A stretch of DNA of 64,000 nucleotides from Treponema putidum (GTDB lineage: Bacteria > Spirochaetota > Spirochaetia > Treponematales > Treponemataceae): contig NZ_CP009228.1 of assembly GCF_000755145.1 (NCBI RefSeq), positions 1,907,694 through 1,971,693 of the forward strand, given 5' to 3'. Made by a program: the position numbers and the translations under genes. The notes under the pieces are model-generated. The model did no database searches and was not told the origin of the DNA. It saw only the letters and a program-made list of their open reading frames with translations. The first letter of the stretch is position 1. Each line of letters starts with the position of its first letter. Of this stretch, positions 1 to 8,352 are shown in pieces.

Positions 1-44
1 TCCCTTTACGGAGGAGTTGTCAAGAAGGTAAAAAATGATCACAC

Positions 45-73
45 TTGCACCTTTGCCTATTTTTGAGTATAGT
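45..73 (+). promoter_or_regulatory. sigma70-type promoter, apparently leaderless
   Basis: TTGCAC at 45-50, a 17 bp spacer and TATAGT at 68-73. The likely transcription start falls on or within a base or two of the ATG at 80, and no Shine-Dalgarno sequence precedes that ATG. This argues against the in-frame ATG at 35, which lies upstream of the promoter. Confidence 0.5.
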
Positions 74-79
74 ACATTT

Positions 80-1222
80 ATGAAGCAAAGAATCGCATTT
101 CTATACCTTAAAACGGGAGCGGGCCATTTGTCAGGAGCAAAAGCGCTGTCGAACAAATTAATGGATTTATATCCTGATAAGGTTGAATGTCTTCTAAAAG
201 ACGGCTTTGACAAGGGTGTTCCGCTTTTTAAGTTCTTTTTTGAAAAGGGTTATCTTGGCACTACAAATTATTTTGAACCGGGATATGTGGCCTTTTATCA
301 ATTTAACGGTTTGGATTTCGTTATGAAAGGGTCTAAAAAAATTATAGCTCCATATATTGTTGGAAAATTAGTAGACTTTTTAAAGTCAAATGAAATAACA
401 AAGGTAGTCTGCTTACATCAAATTCTTATAACTCTTTGCCGTGATGCCATAAATAGGGTTAATCCCAATATTTCCTTAATAAGTATCGTTATGGATCCTT
501 TTACCATACATCCTGTATGGTTTTTTGAAAAAAATACCGAGCTTGTAGTTTTTTCTCAAAAAGCAAGGAGAGAAGCTATAGAAAAATACGGTCTGGATGC
601 TAAAAGAATACATCAATTTCCTTTAATGCTTTCTGAACAGTTTGATACCGCTTATAGCAAAGAGCAAATATCTGACACAAAAAAAAGGTTGGGAATTCCT
701 CAAGATAAAAAGATTGTACTTATTGCAGGGGGCGGAGAGGGACTAAAGCAGGCAACCCCTATTGTGCTTTCATTTATGAAAAAATCTACAGATGTATTTT
801 TAATTGTAGTATGCGGAAAAAATCGTCCTCTTAGGCATAGCCTTGAATATTTGATTCAGTTTTCATCTTTTAAAAATATTAAAATATTCGGCTTTGTTTC
901 TTTTATGCCTGACCTAATGAATATAGCAGATTGTGTTATAACAAAGGGAGGTCCTGCAACTCTTATGGAAGCTATTTCCATAGGAAAACCTGTTATTATT
1001 TCTACATATATACGGGGGCAAGAACTTGGAAATATGCTGTATATTACGCAAAATAAACTCGGATGGTATATTTCAAAACCTAATGACATTGTTGAAAAAG
1101 TATCTGAAATATTTTCAGATGATAAAAACCTTGAAGAAATACAAAGCCGAATAAAAAAAATGAATATAAAAAACGGTCTAAAGGATATAGCAAATTTTAT
1201 ATATAATTTTGGTATCTATTGA
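80..1222 (+). CDS. MGDG-synthase-like glycolipid glycosyltransferase
   Basis: A 380-residue GT-B glycosyltransferase of the MurG / monogalactosyldiacylglycerol-synthase type. These enzymes move a sugar from a UDP-sugar to diacylglycerol or a related membrane lipid at the inner face of the cytoplasmic membrane. Visible signs are the N-terminal loop GAGHLSGAKAL (about residues 13-23), matching the glycine-rich acceptor loop of the family, and the C-terminal donor-site block ITKGGPATLMEAISIGKPVI. There is no signal peptide. The start at 80 is preferred because the family motif begins right after MKQRIAFLYL and a promoter ends just before it. It is followed at 31 bp by two exported proteins on the same strand, so an envelope-glycolipid role is likely. 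The sugar and lipid specificity cannot be read from sequence. Confidence 0.75.
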   Translation: MKQRIAFLYLKTGAGHLSGAKALSNKLMDLYPDKVECLLKDGFDKGVPLFKFFFEKGYLGTTNYFEPGYVAFYQFNGLDFVMKGSKKIIAPYIVGKLVDFLKSNEITKVVCLHQILITLCRDAINRVNPNISLISIVMDPFTIHPVWFFEKNTELVVFSQKARREAIEKYGLDAKRIHQFPLMLSEQFDTAYSKEQISDTKKRLGIPQDKKIVLIAGGGEGLKQATPIVLSFMKKSTDVFLIVVCGKNRPLRHSLEYLIQFSSFKNIKIFGFVSFMPDLMNIADCVITKGGPATLMEAISIGKPVIISTYIRGQELGNMLYITQNKLGWYISKPNDIVEKVSEIFSDDKNLEEIQSRIKKMNIKNGLKDIANFIYNFGIY

Positions 1223-1253
1223 AAAAAAGGAGCTTTAAATATATACTTAAAAA

Positions 1254-2867
1254 ATGAAACGATTTAAAATCCTTTTCTATTTTTTAATATGTTTGAATTT
1301 GTTTAATCTTCAAGCACAGGATATAACTTCTTATGCTAAAATACTTTACGATCATGATTCGCCTTATTATGATGATTTATATCTTATGTCGCTTGAAAAC
1401 GGTTCAGTACTGCTTTCTTATAAAAAGCCTCTGTCTCTTGCCGAGATTGCAATATTCTATAAAGAAATAGATCCGGCATATTTATCTAAAAACGGCGAAA
1501 CATTATACGGAAATCTCGGCACCCTCCTTTTAAAAAATAATATGCTTTTTTCCCATGATAATTTTAATTTTAATACAAATCTTATTTTAGCGCTTCAGGG
1601 GCAATACTTTTATAATTCTGATAAAGTACCTGCGGTAGATAAATTTATAAAATACAACCGAATGCCTGCCCCTATTACCGTTCCGATAGAACTTGGGTTT
1701 TCCAAATATGTTTATTCTTACACAGATCTAATAATTGGAAAAAATTTTAGCGGATTCCGCTTATCCTATCCTTATACAAATCTACCTCTAAGCCAAACGG
1801 CCTTAGACTACCATTTCCCAAAAAAAGCCGGTATATCCGTGGGAAACAGTTTTTTTAATGTACATATGGGAAGAGGACGGCTGAATGTAGGAAAGACCTT
1901 AAGCGGCAGTATGCTTATTTCTGACCTACCGGACAGGCATGATTATATAACAGCATCTTTGTTTTCAAAGCATATAAAAATTGATACAACCATTGCAGAA
2001 TTAAAACCTATGCGTTTTTTTATAACACATGCTCTAAGTTTTAAACCTGTAAAGCAATTTTCAATAACCATACATGAAGGAATAATTCTCGACTCTCTCT
2101 TTGATCCGAAGTTTTTGAATCCTCTGGTGGTTTTCCATAATTACGCAGCATGGAAAGAACCATACGTAAATCATACTAATGATGAAAATTCTATGGGCTG
2201 TCAATTCGGTTTTGATATTAATATCGTACCGATTAAGGGTTTAAGACTTTACGGACAATTCGGCATGAATCAATTCCAGACCCCCTCGGAACTAAAGGGC
2301 GGATACTCTTATATTCCTAACAGTATGGGCGGAATAGCCGGAGCGGAATACGCATTTTCCCTGCCTATAGGTTATCTTATACTCACGGGAGAGTTTATGT
2401 ATGCTGACCCATGGTTATATATAGGCATGGCAAAAAACATCAGCTTTTACACCTACCGAAAAGAAAATGTCCATGCAGCGGAGGATTATGATAAATCTCT
2501 GATAGAGTATTGGCTTGCAAATCCTTACGGGCCTGACAGTATTACAGCATTTTTAAAAGCATCATTAATTATTCCGCACAAATATAAGGCAGACATTACT
2601 TATAGATTTGTATCTAAGGGAGAAAATGAAGAAAAGTTTTTTAAGGCAACGGGAGACTACTATCCTTTTGAAAGTAATCCCGAGCCAGCTAAGTACAAAA
2701 CGCCGTCAGGAAATCCTACATATTTTCACACCTTACAATTGACAGGGGAATATAGTATTTTACAGAATCTTCATATCAATGGAGGGCTATCATGGACAAT
2801 AGCACACGGAAAAATTAAAGGGTATTCGGTTGACTTTTTATGCGGCATTATTTACTCTATACGATGA
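1254..2867 (+). CDS. exported beta-rich protein, probable outer-membrane barrel
   Basis: A 537-residue protein whose family I do not recognise. Residues 1-22 form a Sec signal peptide (basic start, hydrophobic core, QAQ before the mature part). The rest has no transmembrane helix. It is rich in aromatic residues and in alternating hydrophobic/polar strands, as in outer-membrane barrels. It lies 31 bp after the glycosyltransferase and 36 bp before another exported protein of similar size and texture, so the three probably form one transcript. The two barrel-like proteins may be distant paralogues; a structure prediction would be needed to show it. Confidence 0.55.
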   Translation: MKRFKILFYFLICLNLFNLQAQDITSYAKILYDHDSPYYDDLYLMSLENGSVLLSYKKPLSLAEIAIFYKEIDPAYLSKNGETLYGNLGTLLLKNNMLFSHDNFNFNTNLILALQGQYFYNSDKVPAVDKFIKYNRMPAPITVPIELGFSKYVYSYTDLIIGKNFSGFRLSYPYTNLPLSQTALDYHFPKKAGISVGNSFFNVHMGRGRLNVGKTLSGSMLISDLPDRHDYITASLFSKHIKIDTTIAELKPMRFFITHALSFKPVKQFSITIHEGIILDSLFDPKFLNPLVVFHNYAAWKEPYVNHTNDENSMGCQFGFDINIVPIKGLRLYGQFGMNQFQTPSELKGGYSYIPNSMGGIAGAEYAFSLPIGYLILTGEFMYADPWLYIGMAKNISFYTYRKENVHAAEDYDKSLIEYWLANPYGPDSITAFLKASLIIPHKYKADITYRFVSKGENEEKFFKATGDYYPFESNPEPAKYKTPSGNPTYFHTLQLTGEYSILQNLHINGGLSWTIAHGKIKGYSVDFLCGIIYSIR

Positions 2868-2903
2868 TTAGATAAACTATTTTAGCAATTAAGGAAATAA
2901 ATT

Positions 2904-4640
2904 ATGAAAAATAAAATTTTTATCGCTATTTTTATCATTATGGGGCTTTGTGTTTTTTCTCAAGCTGCAGTGGACATCTTTGATCCCTTATATGAAGATA
3001 TAAGGATATGGGAAAATATAGGCTTACTTAATGATGTATCTTCATTACGGCCTTACCCCTTACAAGAAATAGAAAGAATTTTAAACATTGTTATTGAATC
3101 AGGAGCTGAAAAACAAATAAAAAAAGCTCAAGAATATAAAAAACGCTTATTCGGATGTGTATTTCACTATGGAGGTGAGGCTGAATTAGGCATCAAGATT
3201 CCTAAAAAACAAAGAGATATTTTGATTGCTCCATTATTGGAGATGAATATTTCCATAAATAGATTACTTACGGCTTCAGCTCATGCCGATTTTAGTTTAT
3301 TAAATAAATTGCCCAAAGAAGAAGGACAGCCTGCTTTTCAATTTTCTAAAAAAGATATTATGAAAGACAGTACTTCAGTCGGTTCATTTTATCTATTACC
3401 TATGTTTAACTCAGGTATTGCGGTAGGTACGCCTGAATATTATTTTACGGCAGGGATGGCTAGAACATCCTTCGGCCCATTTGATGAAAATAATATTCTG
3501 ATAGGAGAACAGGCCTTTCATTCGGGACAATTTATATTTGTTGTCAACAAAGAAAAATTTACATATAATCAAGCTTTACTGGCTATATCTGCATCAAATG
3601 ACCGAGGAGGTTCTTATTTTCCTCAGAAATTTACGGCAGCACATTCAATAACATACAGGCCCATTCCATGGATATCTATTGGACTTGTTGATATAATCAC
3701 ATACGGAGGCAGATTCGAGCCTATTTACCTTCTTCCTCTTTCAGTATTTTTTGTAGGTCAGAGCATATACAACTTTGCTGACGCCAGTATGCTGGGCTTA
3801 ACATTCACAGTCAAACCTATAAAAGGCTTAAAAATAGATGTTGTACTCTTGGCTGATGACATAGGATTTAATGAGATAGTCAAATTCAAAAAAGATGCAA
3901 AATGGAGGATGGCAGGCCAATTCGGAGTTTCTTATGCAATGCCTCAAGATCATTGGTTCAGTTTTGCAGATATAAACTATACTCTGGTAACACCCTACTG
4001 CTACACAAGTGTTCACGACCTTGATAGAAAAAATCCTAACTATGAAAATTATACACACAATGGAGAACCCTTAGGCAGCAACCTGCCTCCAAACTCCGAC
4101 AGAATAAAAGTTAAAGCTCAGTTTAGACCTTTAGAAGGTCTTGCAATAAATGTATCAAATACCTTTATCCGCCATGCCAACGTTACGGAAAGTGTCTATG
4201 ATCCTGTAATACTAAGAGAGTATCTCAAAGAAGGAAATTATTCGACTGACGGCTCGGTCTTTAACCATTCGGCAATAATAGAGCTAAAAGATAATAAAAT
4301 TAATACCGAACATTCATTCTTAAAGTCCACTCCATTTCTAACCCAACAGACAATTCAATATGTCAATCAGCTTGGATTAGAGGGAGTTGTTAATCTCCCA
4401 ATCTTAAAATCCGGCGGTTTAATACAATTTAAAATGGGCTATACCTTTGAAGCAAATATAAATCCTGGTGTAAATAACCATATTTATAATGAAAAAATTG
4501 ATTTTTCGGGTTTAAACGAAGAACAAATAAAAAATAAAACTATAAATGAAGCCAATAGGCAGTTAAAAAAATGGAGAGAGCAAGCGGTCGGAAAAGAGTT
4601 TAATCATTACTTTAACATAGGCGTAAAAATCTCTTATTAA
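2904..4640 (+). CDS. exported barrel-like protein, possibly Wzi-like
   Basis: A 578-residue protein with a signal peptide at residues 1-21 (cleavage near SQAA). The early mature region LYEDIRIWENIGLLNDVSSL, followed by a PYPLQEIERIL segment, resembles the N-terminal helical part of Wzi-type capsule-assembly barrels, where a similar two-helix motif precedes the strands. The body is beta-rich and ends in an aromatic residue (GVKISY), as many outer-membrane barrels do. It follows the previous exported gene at 36 bp. The Wzi comparison is from memory of the motif and is weak; the outer-membrane location is more secure than the function. Confidence 0.5.
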   Translation: MKNKIFIAIFIIMGLCVFSQAAVDIFDPLYEDIRIWENIGLLNDVSSLRPYPLQEIERILNIVIESGAEKQIKKAQEYKKRLFGCVFHYGGEAELGIKIPKKQRDILIAPLLEMNISINRLLTASAHADFSLLNKLPKEEGQPAFQFSKKDIMKDSTSVGSFYLLPMFNSGIAVGTPEYYFTAGMARTSFGPFDENNILIGEQAFHSGQFIFVVNKEKFTYNQALLAISASNDRGGSYFPQKFTAAHSITYRPIPWISIGLVDIITYGGRFEPIYLLPLSVFFVGQSIYNFADASMLGLTFTVKPIKGLKIDVVLLADDIGFNEIVKFKKDAKWRMAGQFGVSYAMPQDHWFSFADINYTLVTPYCYTSVHDLDRKNPNYENYTHNGEPLGSNLPPNSDRIKVKAQFRPLEGLAINVSNTFIRHANVTESVYDPVILREYLKEGNYSTDGSVFNHSAIIELKDNKINTEHSFLKSTPFLTQQTIQYVNQLGLEGVVNLPILKSGGLIQFKMGYTFEANINPGVNNHIYNEKIDFSGLNEEQIKNKTINEANRQLKKWREQAVGKEFNHYFNIGVKISY

Positions 4641-4643
4641 GAA

Positions 4644-5066
4644 TCATTTAGCGGTCTTTTGCCAGACTTTATTTTTAATTTTCCATGTGCATAGACCGCT
4701 TTTTTCTTCTTTAAATTCGACATCGGCGTAGTACCGGCTGCGGCAGCTCAAAATTGAAAAAACAGGCAGGTTTGTTTTTTGTTTTAAGTTTTCAAGTTGT
4801 AAAAATATTGTTTTTGCCTTTGCACCTGCATCACCCAAGATAAAGCCTCCGTTAGCCTCAAAAGAATCGGGAGAATTACAAGGTCTTACAATTAGAGAGC
4901 CTGACAAAATCGGCGGATAAATTATAAGGGAGTCAAATTTTTCCCTTGTTTTAAAAATAGGAATAATTTTACGAAAAGGAAAAGGCAAAAGACTTTGAAT
5001 AAGCTTTTGCTCTTCATAGAGAATGGTCATTAGATTGTCAGGTAAAAAAATACAAGTTTCCGTCAT
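4644..5066 (-). CDS. hypothetical protein, last gene of a four-gene operon
   Basis: A 140-residue protein I do not recognise. It has no signal peptide or membrane segment. It carries four cysteines (CIFLP near the N terminus, RPCNSPD, LSCRSRY, GLCTW), but their spacing does not form an obvious metal site. Its start lies 2 bp after the stop of the MBL-fold gene, so it is almost certainly translated from the same message. The stop converges on the exported-protein gene at 4640, leaving 3 bp between them. It is probably a cytoplasmic partner of the pseudo-MBL and pentapeptide proteins; nothing shows its activity. Confidence 0.55.
   Translation of the reverse strand: MTETCIFLPDNLMTILYEEQKLIQSLLPFPFRKIIPIFKTREKFDSLIIYPPILSGSLIVRPCNSPDSFEANGGFILGDAGAKAKTIFLQLENLKQKTNLPVFSILSCRSRYYADVEFKEEKSGLCTWKIKNKVWQKTAK
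4650..4706 (+). terminator. inverted repeat with T tract at the convergent junction
   Basis: AGCGGTCT at 4650-4657 pairs with AGACCGCT at 4693-4700 and is followed by a T run on the plus strand. The 35-base loop is long, and the element lies inside the 3' end of the minus-strand gene. It may end transcription from the barrel gene, but this is a weak call. Confidence 0.3.
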
Positions 5067-5068
5067 AT

Positions 5069-5656
5069 TTAAAAAGTTCTATTTTCAAAATTTTGAAAAA
5101 GCGAAGCATTGAATTTGAGCTCTGTACCTATTGAAGATGGAGGACCGTAAAAGGGCATAATAATAAGACTGTTATCCAAACCCATGAGCTTTGTTTTTAA
5201 AATATTTCGAAGGGTTCGCTCCGCATACACATTTGAAGTTTGACCGATCATGCCGGCAGATAAGGAGTTACCTGTAAATACAATATTCTCAATTTGAAAT
5301 ATGTAAGAGTATGATGAGTGTGCAGGAATTGCAAAATATCTTACAGGATAAGCGGCTAAATCTATGCAGCCGTCTCCTCTCAGTGTATTTATTGTTACAT
5401 TTTCCGAAAAGCAGCTTCCGGCATAAACCTTTGGACTGTAAATTTTTAAAATCGTATTGAGACCCGTTTCATACGGATGCTCAAGGTTATGAGTCAATAA
5501 AACGGCTTTAAGATTAAATTCGTTTTTTTCAATTTGATATATCATCTTTTCCGTTATCTTTGCAGGATCAATTATAACAGCTTCTTTTGTAATTTCATTT
5601 CCGATAAGATAGGTGTTTGCAAAAAGTTGCGGCGAAAAATGGAGATAAACTTTCAT
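5069..5656 (-). CDS. MBL-fold protein lacking most metal ligands
   Basis: A 195-residue protein that aligns by eye with small glyoxalase-II-like metallo-beta-lactamase-fold hydrolases. The opening FSPQLFANTYLIGNE and VIIDPAK match the family. The usual THxHxDH motif, however, reads THNLEHPYETG, keeping only the first histidine. The PAHSSYSY segment keeps its histidine. The bridging Asp of FTGDxLF is Asn (FTGNSLSAGMIGQT), and the final GHGP histidine is replaced by Tyr (FYGPPSSIG). With most ligands of both metal sites gone it is probably catalytically dead and may act as a scaffold or binding protein. It overlaps the pentapeptide gene by 4 bp (ATGA), showing translational coupling. Confidence 0.65.
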   Translation of the reverse strand: MKVYLHFSPQLFANTYLIGNEITKEAVIIDPAKITEKMIYQIEKNEFNLKAVLLTHNLEHPYETGLNTILKIYSPKVYAGSCFSENVTINTLRGDGCIDLAAYPVRYFAIPAHSSYSYIFQIENIVFTGNSLSAGMIGQTSNVYAERTLRNILKTKLMGLDNSLIIMPFYGPPSSIGTELKFNASLFQNFENRTF

Positions 5657-6180
5657 ACAAATTCATCTCCTTCCGTAAAAACCGCCTCACGGGTATTGGA
5701 TGACTTATAAGAAACGCCGTCTTCTTCCGAATATAAAAACAGGGTCTTTTTAAGGTTGCAGTTTTGAAAATAAACGTTTTTTAAAAACGAAAACATAAAA
5801 CGTGAACTGTATAAATCCGAATCATTAAAGGAAACCTCTTCAGCCCTTATTCCGTTAAAATTATTTTGCAAAAGCTCGGAATTCTTAAAATCTGTGCGGA
5901 TAATTTTTGCTCCGCCGAATGAGGAAAACTGAATATCGGAATTTTGAAAATTACAGGATTCTATTTCACAAAAATCAAAAAAACACATTCTAAGATGTAA
6001 ACCACTACAATTACAGTTTTTAAATTTGCTGTTTGAAAAACTGCATCCTGTAAAAGATTTTTTTGAAAAGTCTAAACCTTCAAATTCCAAACCGGATAAA
6101 TTTAAACTATTCAAAGAATCGGATTTTTTTAAAAGCTCGAGAAAATCTTTGTATTCCGTTTTTTTGTCAAAACTAAACAT
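5653..6180 (-). CDS. pentapeptide repeat protein
   Basis: A 175-residue protein made almost wholly of A(D/N)LxX-type repeats, here with many Phe/Leu centres: LNLSG LEFEG LDFSK, then CSFSN SKFKN CNCSG, and so on to CNLKK TLF. Such repeats fold as a right-handed quadrilateral beta-helix. Some relatives mimic DNA and protect gyrase (Qnr, MfpA), but most have unknown roles and nothing here points to gyrase. There is no signal peptide. It overlaps the GNAT gene upstream by 8 bp and the pseudo-MBL gene downstream by 4 bp, so the operon is tightly coupled. Confidence 0.8.
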   Translation of the reverse strand: MFSFDKKTEYKDFLELLKKSDSLNSLNLSGLEFEGLDFSKKSFTGCSFSNSKFKNCNCSGLHLRMCFFDFCEIESCNFQNSDIQFSSFGGAKIIRTDFKNSELLQNNFNGIRAEEVSFNDSDLYSSRFMFSFLKNVYFQNCNLKKTLFLYSEEDGVSYKSSNTREAVFTEGDEFV

Positions 6181-6745
6181 CTGCTCCTTTTACAGGTTTG
6201 GACATATCGTAACCCAGTTCATAATAATGATTATTATTATAATCGAATTTTTTTATTACCTCAAAACCGACTTTTTTTGTGTGTGCAGCAAAGGAGCGTG
6301 GATTTGCTTCATTTATAAACGTAATTAAAACAGGGAAACGTTTACTCATCTCCCGTCGGGAGGTTTCAAATAAATTACGTACTACATTTTTTCCACGATA
6401 AGCTTTGTCAATGCAAACAGGCCCGTATTGAAACGAGTTTTCGGTTGTCAGCTGTTTGCCAAGATAGTTTACATTCGGAAGGTCTTTAATCATAAATTGG
6501 AACATTGGCCATGCCGACCAAAAGTCCCAAGAAGCAGCCATAGCATAGGCCGCAACCTTTCCGTTATCACAAGCTATAGTCAATCCGTTTTCTTTTTCGA
6601 TAATAGCCTTAAATTGTTCATGGGTAAATTCTGTAGTTACAAAACCGTCCTTTTTATCTTCTTCACTTACAGTAGATACATGATATCTTTTTTGGAGCTC
6701 GGCCACCATTTTAATATCTGCGATAGTTGCATTTCTATATTCCAT
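6173..6745 (-). CDS. GNAT-family N-acetyltransferase
   Basis: A 190-residue acetyltransferase and the first gene of the four-gene minus-strand operon. The GNAT fold shows as an N-terminal YRNATIADIKMVAELQ strand-helix, the central core FQYGPVCIDKAYRGKNVVRNLFE (acetyl-CoA-binding loop of the R/Q-x-x-G-x-G/A type, here YRGKNV), and a C-terminal AHTKKVGFEVIKKF segment. The insertion containing WDFWSAWPMFQF is unusual for short GNATs. A good ribosome-binding site (AAAGGAG) precedes the start at about 6 bp. The substrate cannot be predicted. Confidence 0.75.
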   Translation of the reverse strand: MEYRNATIADIKMVAELQKRYHVSTVSEEDKKDGFVTTEFTHEQFKAIIEKENGLTIACDNGKVAAYAMAASWDFWSAWPMFQFMIKDLPNVNYLGKQLTTENSFQYGPVCIDKAYRGKNVVRNLFETSRREMSKRFPVLITFINEANPRSFAAHTKKVGFEVIKKFDYNNNHYYELGYDMSKPVKGADV

Positions 6746-6899
6746 AACTTCTCCTTTGATTTTAATATTTTAAACTTAAAAAAAATATGTTTCAAGTAGT
6801 TTTTTAAAACATATTAAAATTTTATGTTTTAAAAAATATAGTTTTGACAAAATAGTCTCTTATAAATTCTTACACGTGTGTATGAGGTAATGCGCCCCC

Positions 6900-6928
6900 T
6901 TGTTCCTTTTTTGTTTTAGTACTATAAT
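6900..6928 (+). promoter_or_regulatory. aspA promoter
   Basis: TTGTTC at 6900-6905, a 17 bp spacer and TATAAT at 6923-6928. This places the transcript start about 25 bases before the aspA ATG, leaving room for the TAGGAG ribosome-binding site at 6949-6954. About 25 bp upstream is an ACACGTGT palindrome core (near 6871-6879), which recurs in the operator-like palindrome at 41908. Confidence 0.5.
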
Positions 6929-6960
6929 GCTTGTAATTATCAATAAAATAGGAGTTTTTT

Positions 6961-8352
6961 ATGCGAAGGGAACATGACTTACTCGGAGAATTGGATATTC
7001 CGGAAGATGCTTATTATGGAATTCAAACATTCCGCAGTGTTGAAAATTTTCAAATTACAGGATTAAGGCTCTGTGATTTTCCCGATTTTATTAAAGGGCT
7101 TGCTTATACAAAGCAGGCTGCAGCCGAAGCCAACCATGAACTCGGCTATTTAAGCGATGAAGTTTACAAGGCTATGATTCAGGCTTGTAAAGAAGTTGCC
7201 GAAGGCAAATTCGATAAGGAATTTGTAGTCGATATGATTCAGGGCGGAGCCGGAACTTCTACCAATATGAATGCAAACGAGGTTATCGCCAACCGTGCAA
7301 ACGAAATTTTAGGAAAGGCTAAGGGAACTTATTCGCCCTGCCATCCCAATAATCATGTAAACTTTGCCCAATCTACAAACGATGCCTATCCTACAGCTGC
7401 AAAACTCGGCATCTCGTTAAATACACCGGCTCTTATAGATGAGCTTAAAGCTCTTGTATCTTCTTTTAGAAAAAAGGCGCAGGAACTTGGAGACAATATA
7501 AAGATGGGAAGAACTCAGCTTCAAGATGCCGTGCCCATGACACTCGGCCAAGAGTTTGAATCCTATGCCGCTTCTTTGGAAAACGAAATTCCTCAGATTC
7601 AATTTGCAAGGGAAAATCTTCATACCATAAATATGGGAGCTACCGCAATCGGAACCGGTATCAACTCGGATCCTAACTATACACCGAAAGTTACCTCTCA
7701 TCTGGCAAAGATTTCGGGTCTTAATCTAAAAGCTGCACACAACATGATAGCCGCCACAAACGATACGTCCGACTTTGTAACATATTCTTCCGAGCTAAAA
7801 CGCCTTTCTGCAAAGCTTTCAAAGATATGCAGCGATTTGCGCCTTCTTTCTTCGGGTCCCAGAACAGGACTTTACGATATAAGCCTTCCTCCGATGCAGC
7901 CCGGTTCTTCTATCATGCCCGGAAAGGTAAACCCGGTTATTCCTGAGGTTGTCAATCAGGTTTGCTACAGGGTTATCGGAAACGATACGGCTGTTATCTT
8001 GGCTGCAGAATCAGGCCAGCTTGAGCTCAATGTTTTTGAACCTGTTATGATTTATTCTATCTTTGAGTCGATTAAGCTTCTTATAAATGCAATGAAGACT
8101 TTGAGGGAAAGATGTGTTACGGGCATTGTAGGAAACTATGAGCATTGTAAGGATAGCGTTCACAGAAGTATCGGCTTGGTTACGGCCTTAAATCCCGTCA
8201 TCGGTTATGAGGCTTCTTCGGATATTGCAAAGACTGCCTTGCGTGATAACCGCAGTGTTTACGAGCTTGTTTTGGAAAGAGGGCTTCTTTCAAAAGAAAA
8301 ATTGGATGAGGTTTTAAAACCCGAAAACATGACAAAGCCCAGAAAGCTTTAA
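6961..8352 (+). CDS. aspA: aspartate ammonia-lyase (aspartase)
   Basis: A 463-residue enzyme of the aspartase/fumarase superfamily that splits L-aspartate into fumarate and ammonia in the cytoplasm. The opening REHDLLGELDIPEDAYYGI and the catalytic signature loop GSSIMPGKVNPVIPEVVNQV are those of aspartase rather than class II fumarase. Substrate-binding blocks are also present: GAGTSTNMNANEV near residue 96 and GRTQLQDAVPMTL near residue 180. Length is normal. It has its own promoter and ribosome-binding site. Its 3' end overlaps the convergent OmpA-like gene by 4 bp. In amino-acid-fermenting treponemes it would feed fumarate and ammonia metabolism. Confidence 0.92.
   Translation: MRREHDLLGELDIPEDAYYGIQTFRSVENFQITGLRLCDFPDFIKGLAYTKQAAAEANHELGYLSDEVYKAMIQACKEVAEGKFDKEFVVDMIQGGAGTSTNMNANEVIANRANEILGKAKGTYSPCHPNNHVNFAQSTNDAYPTAAKLGISLNTPALIDELKALVSSFRKKAQELGDNIKMGRTQLQDAVPMTLGQEFESYAASLENEIPQIQFARENLHTINMGATAIGTGINSDPNYTPKVTSHLAKISGLNLKAAHNMIAATNDTSDFVTYSSELKRLSAKLSKICSDLRLLSSGPRTGLYDISLPPMQPGSSIMPGKVNPVIPEVVNQVCYRVIGNDTAVILAAESGQLELNVFEPVMIYSIFESIKLLINAMKTLRERCVTGIVGNYEHCKDSVHRSIGLVTALNPVIGYEASSDIAKTALRDNRSVYELVLERGLLSKEKLDEVLKPENMTKPRKL

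Noticed and set aside
5069-5656. Active glyoxalase II or beta-lactamase
   Set aside because: Most metal ligands are replaced, so catalysis of that type is unlikely.
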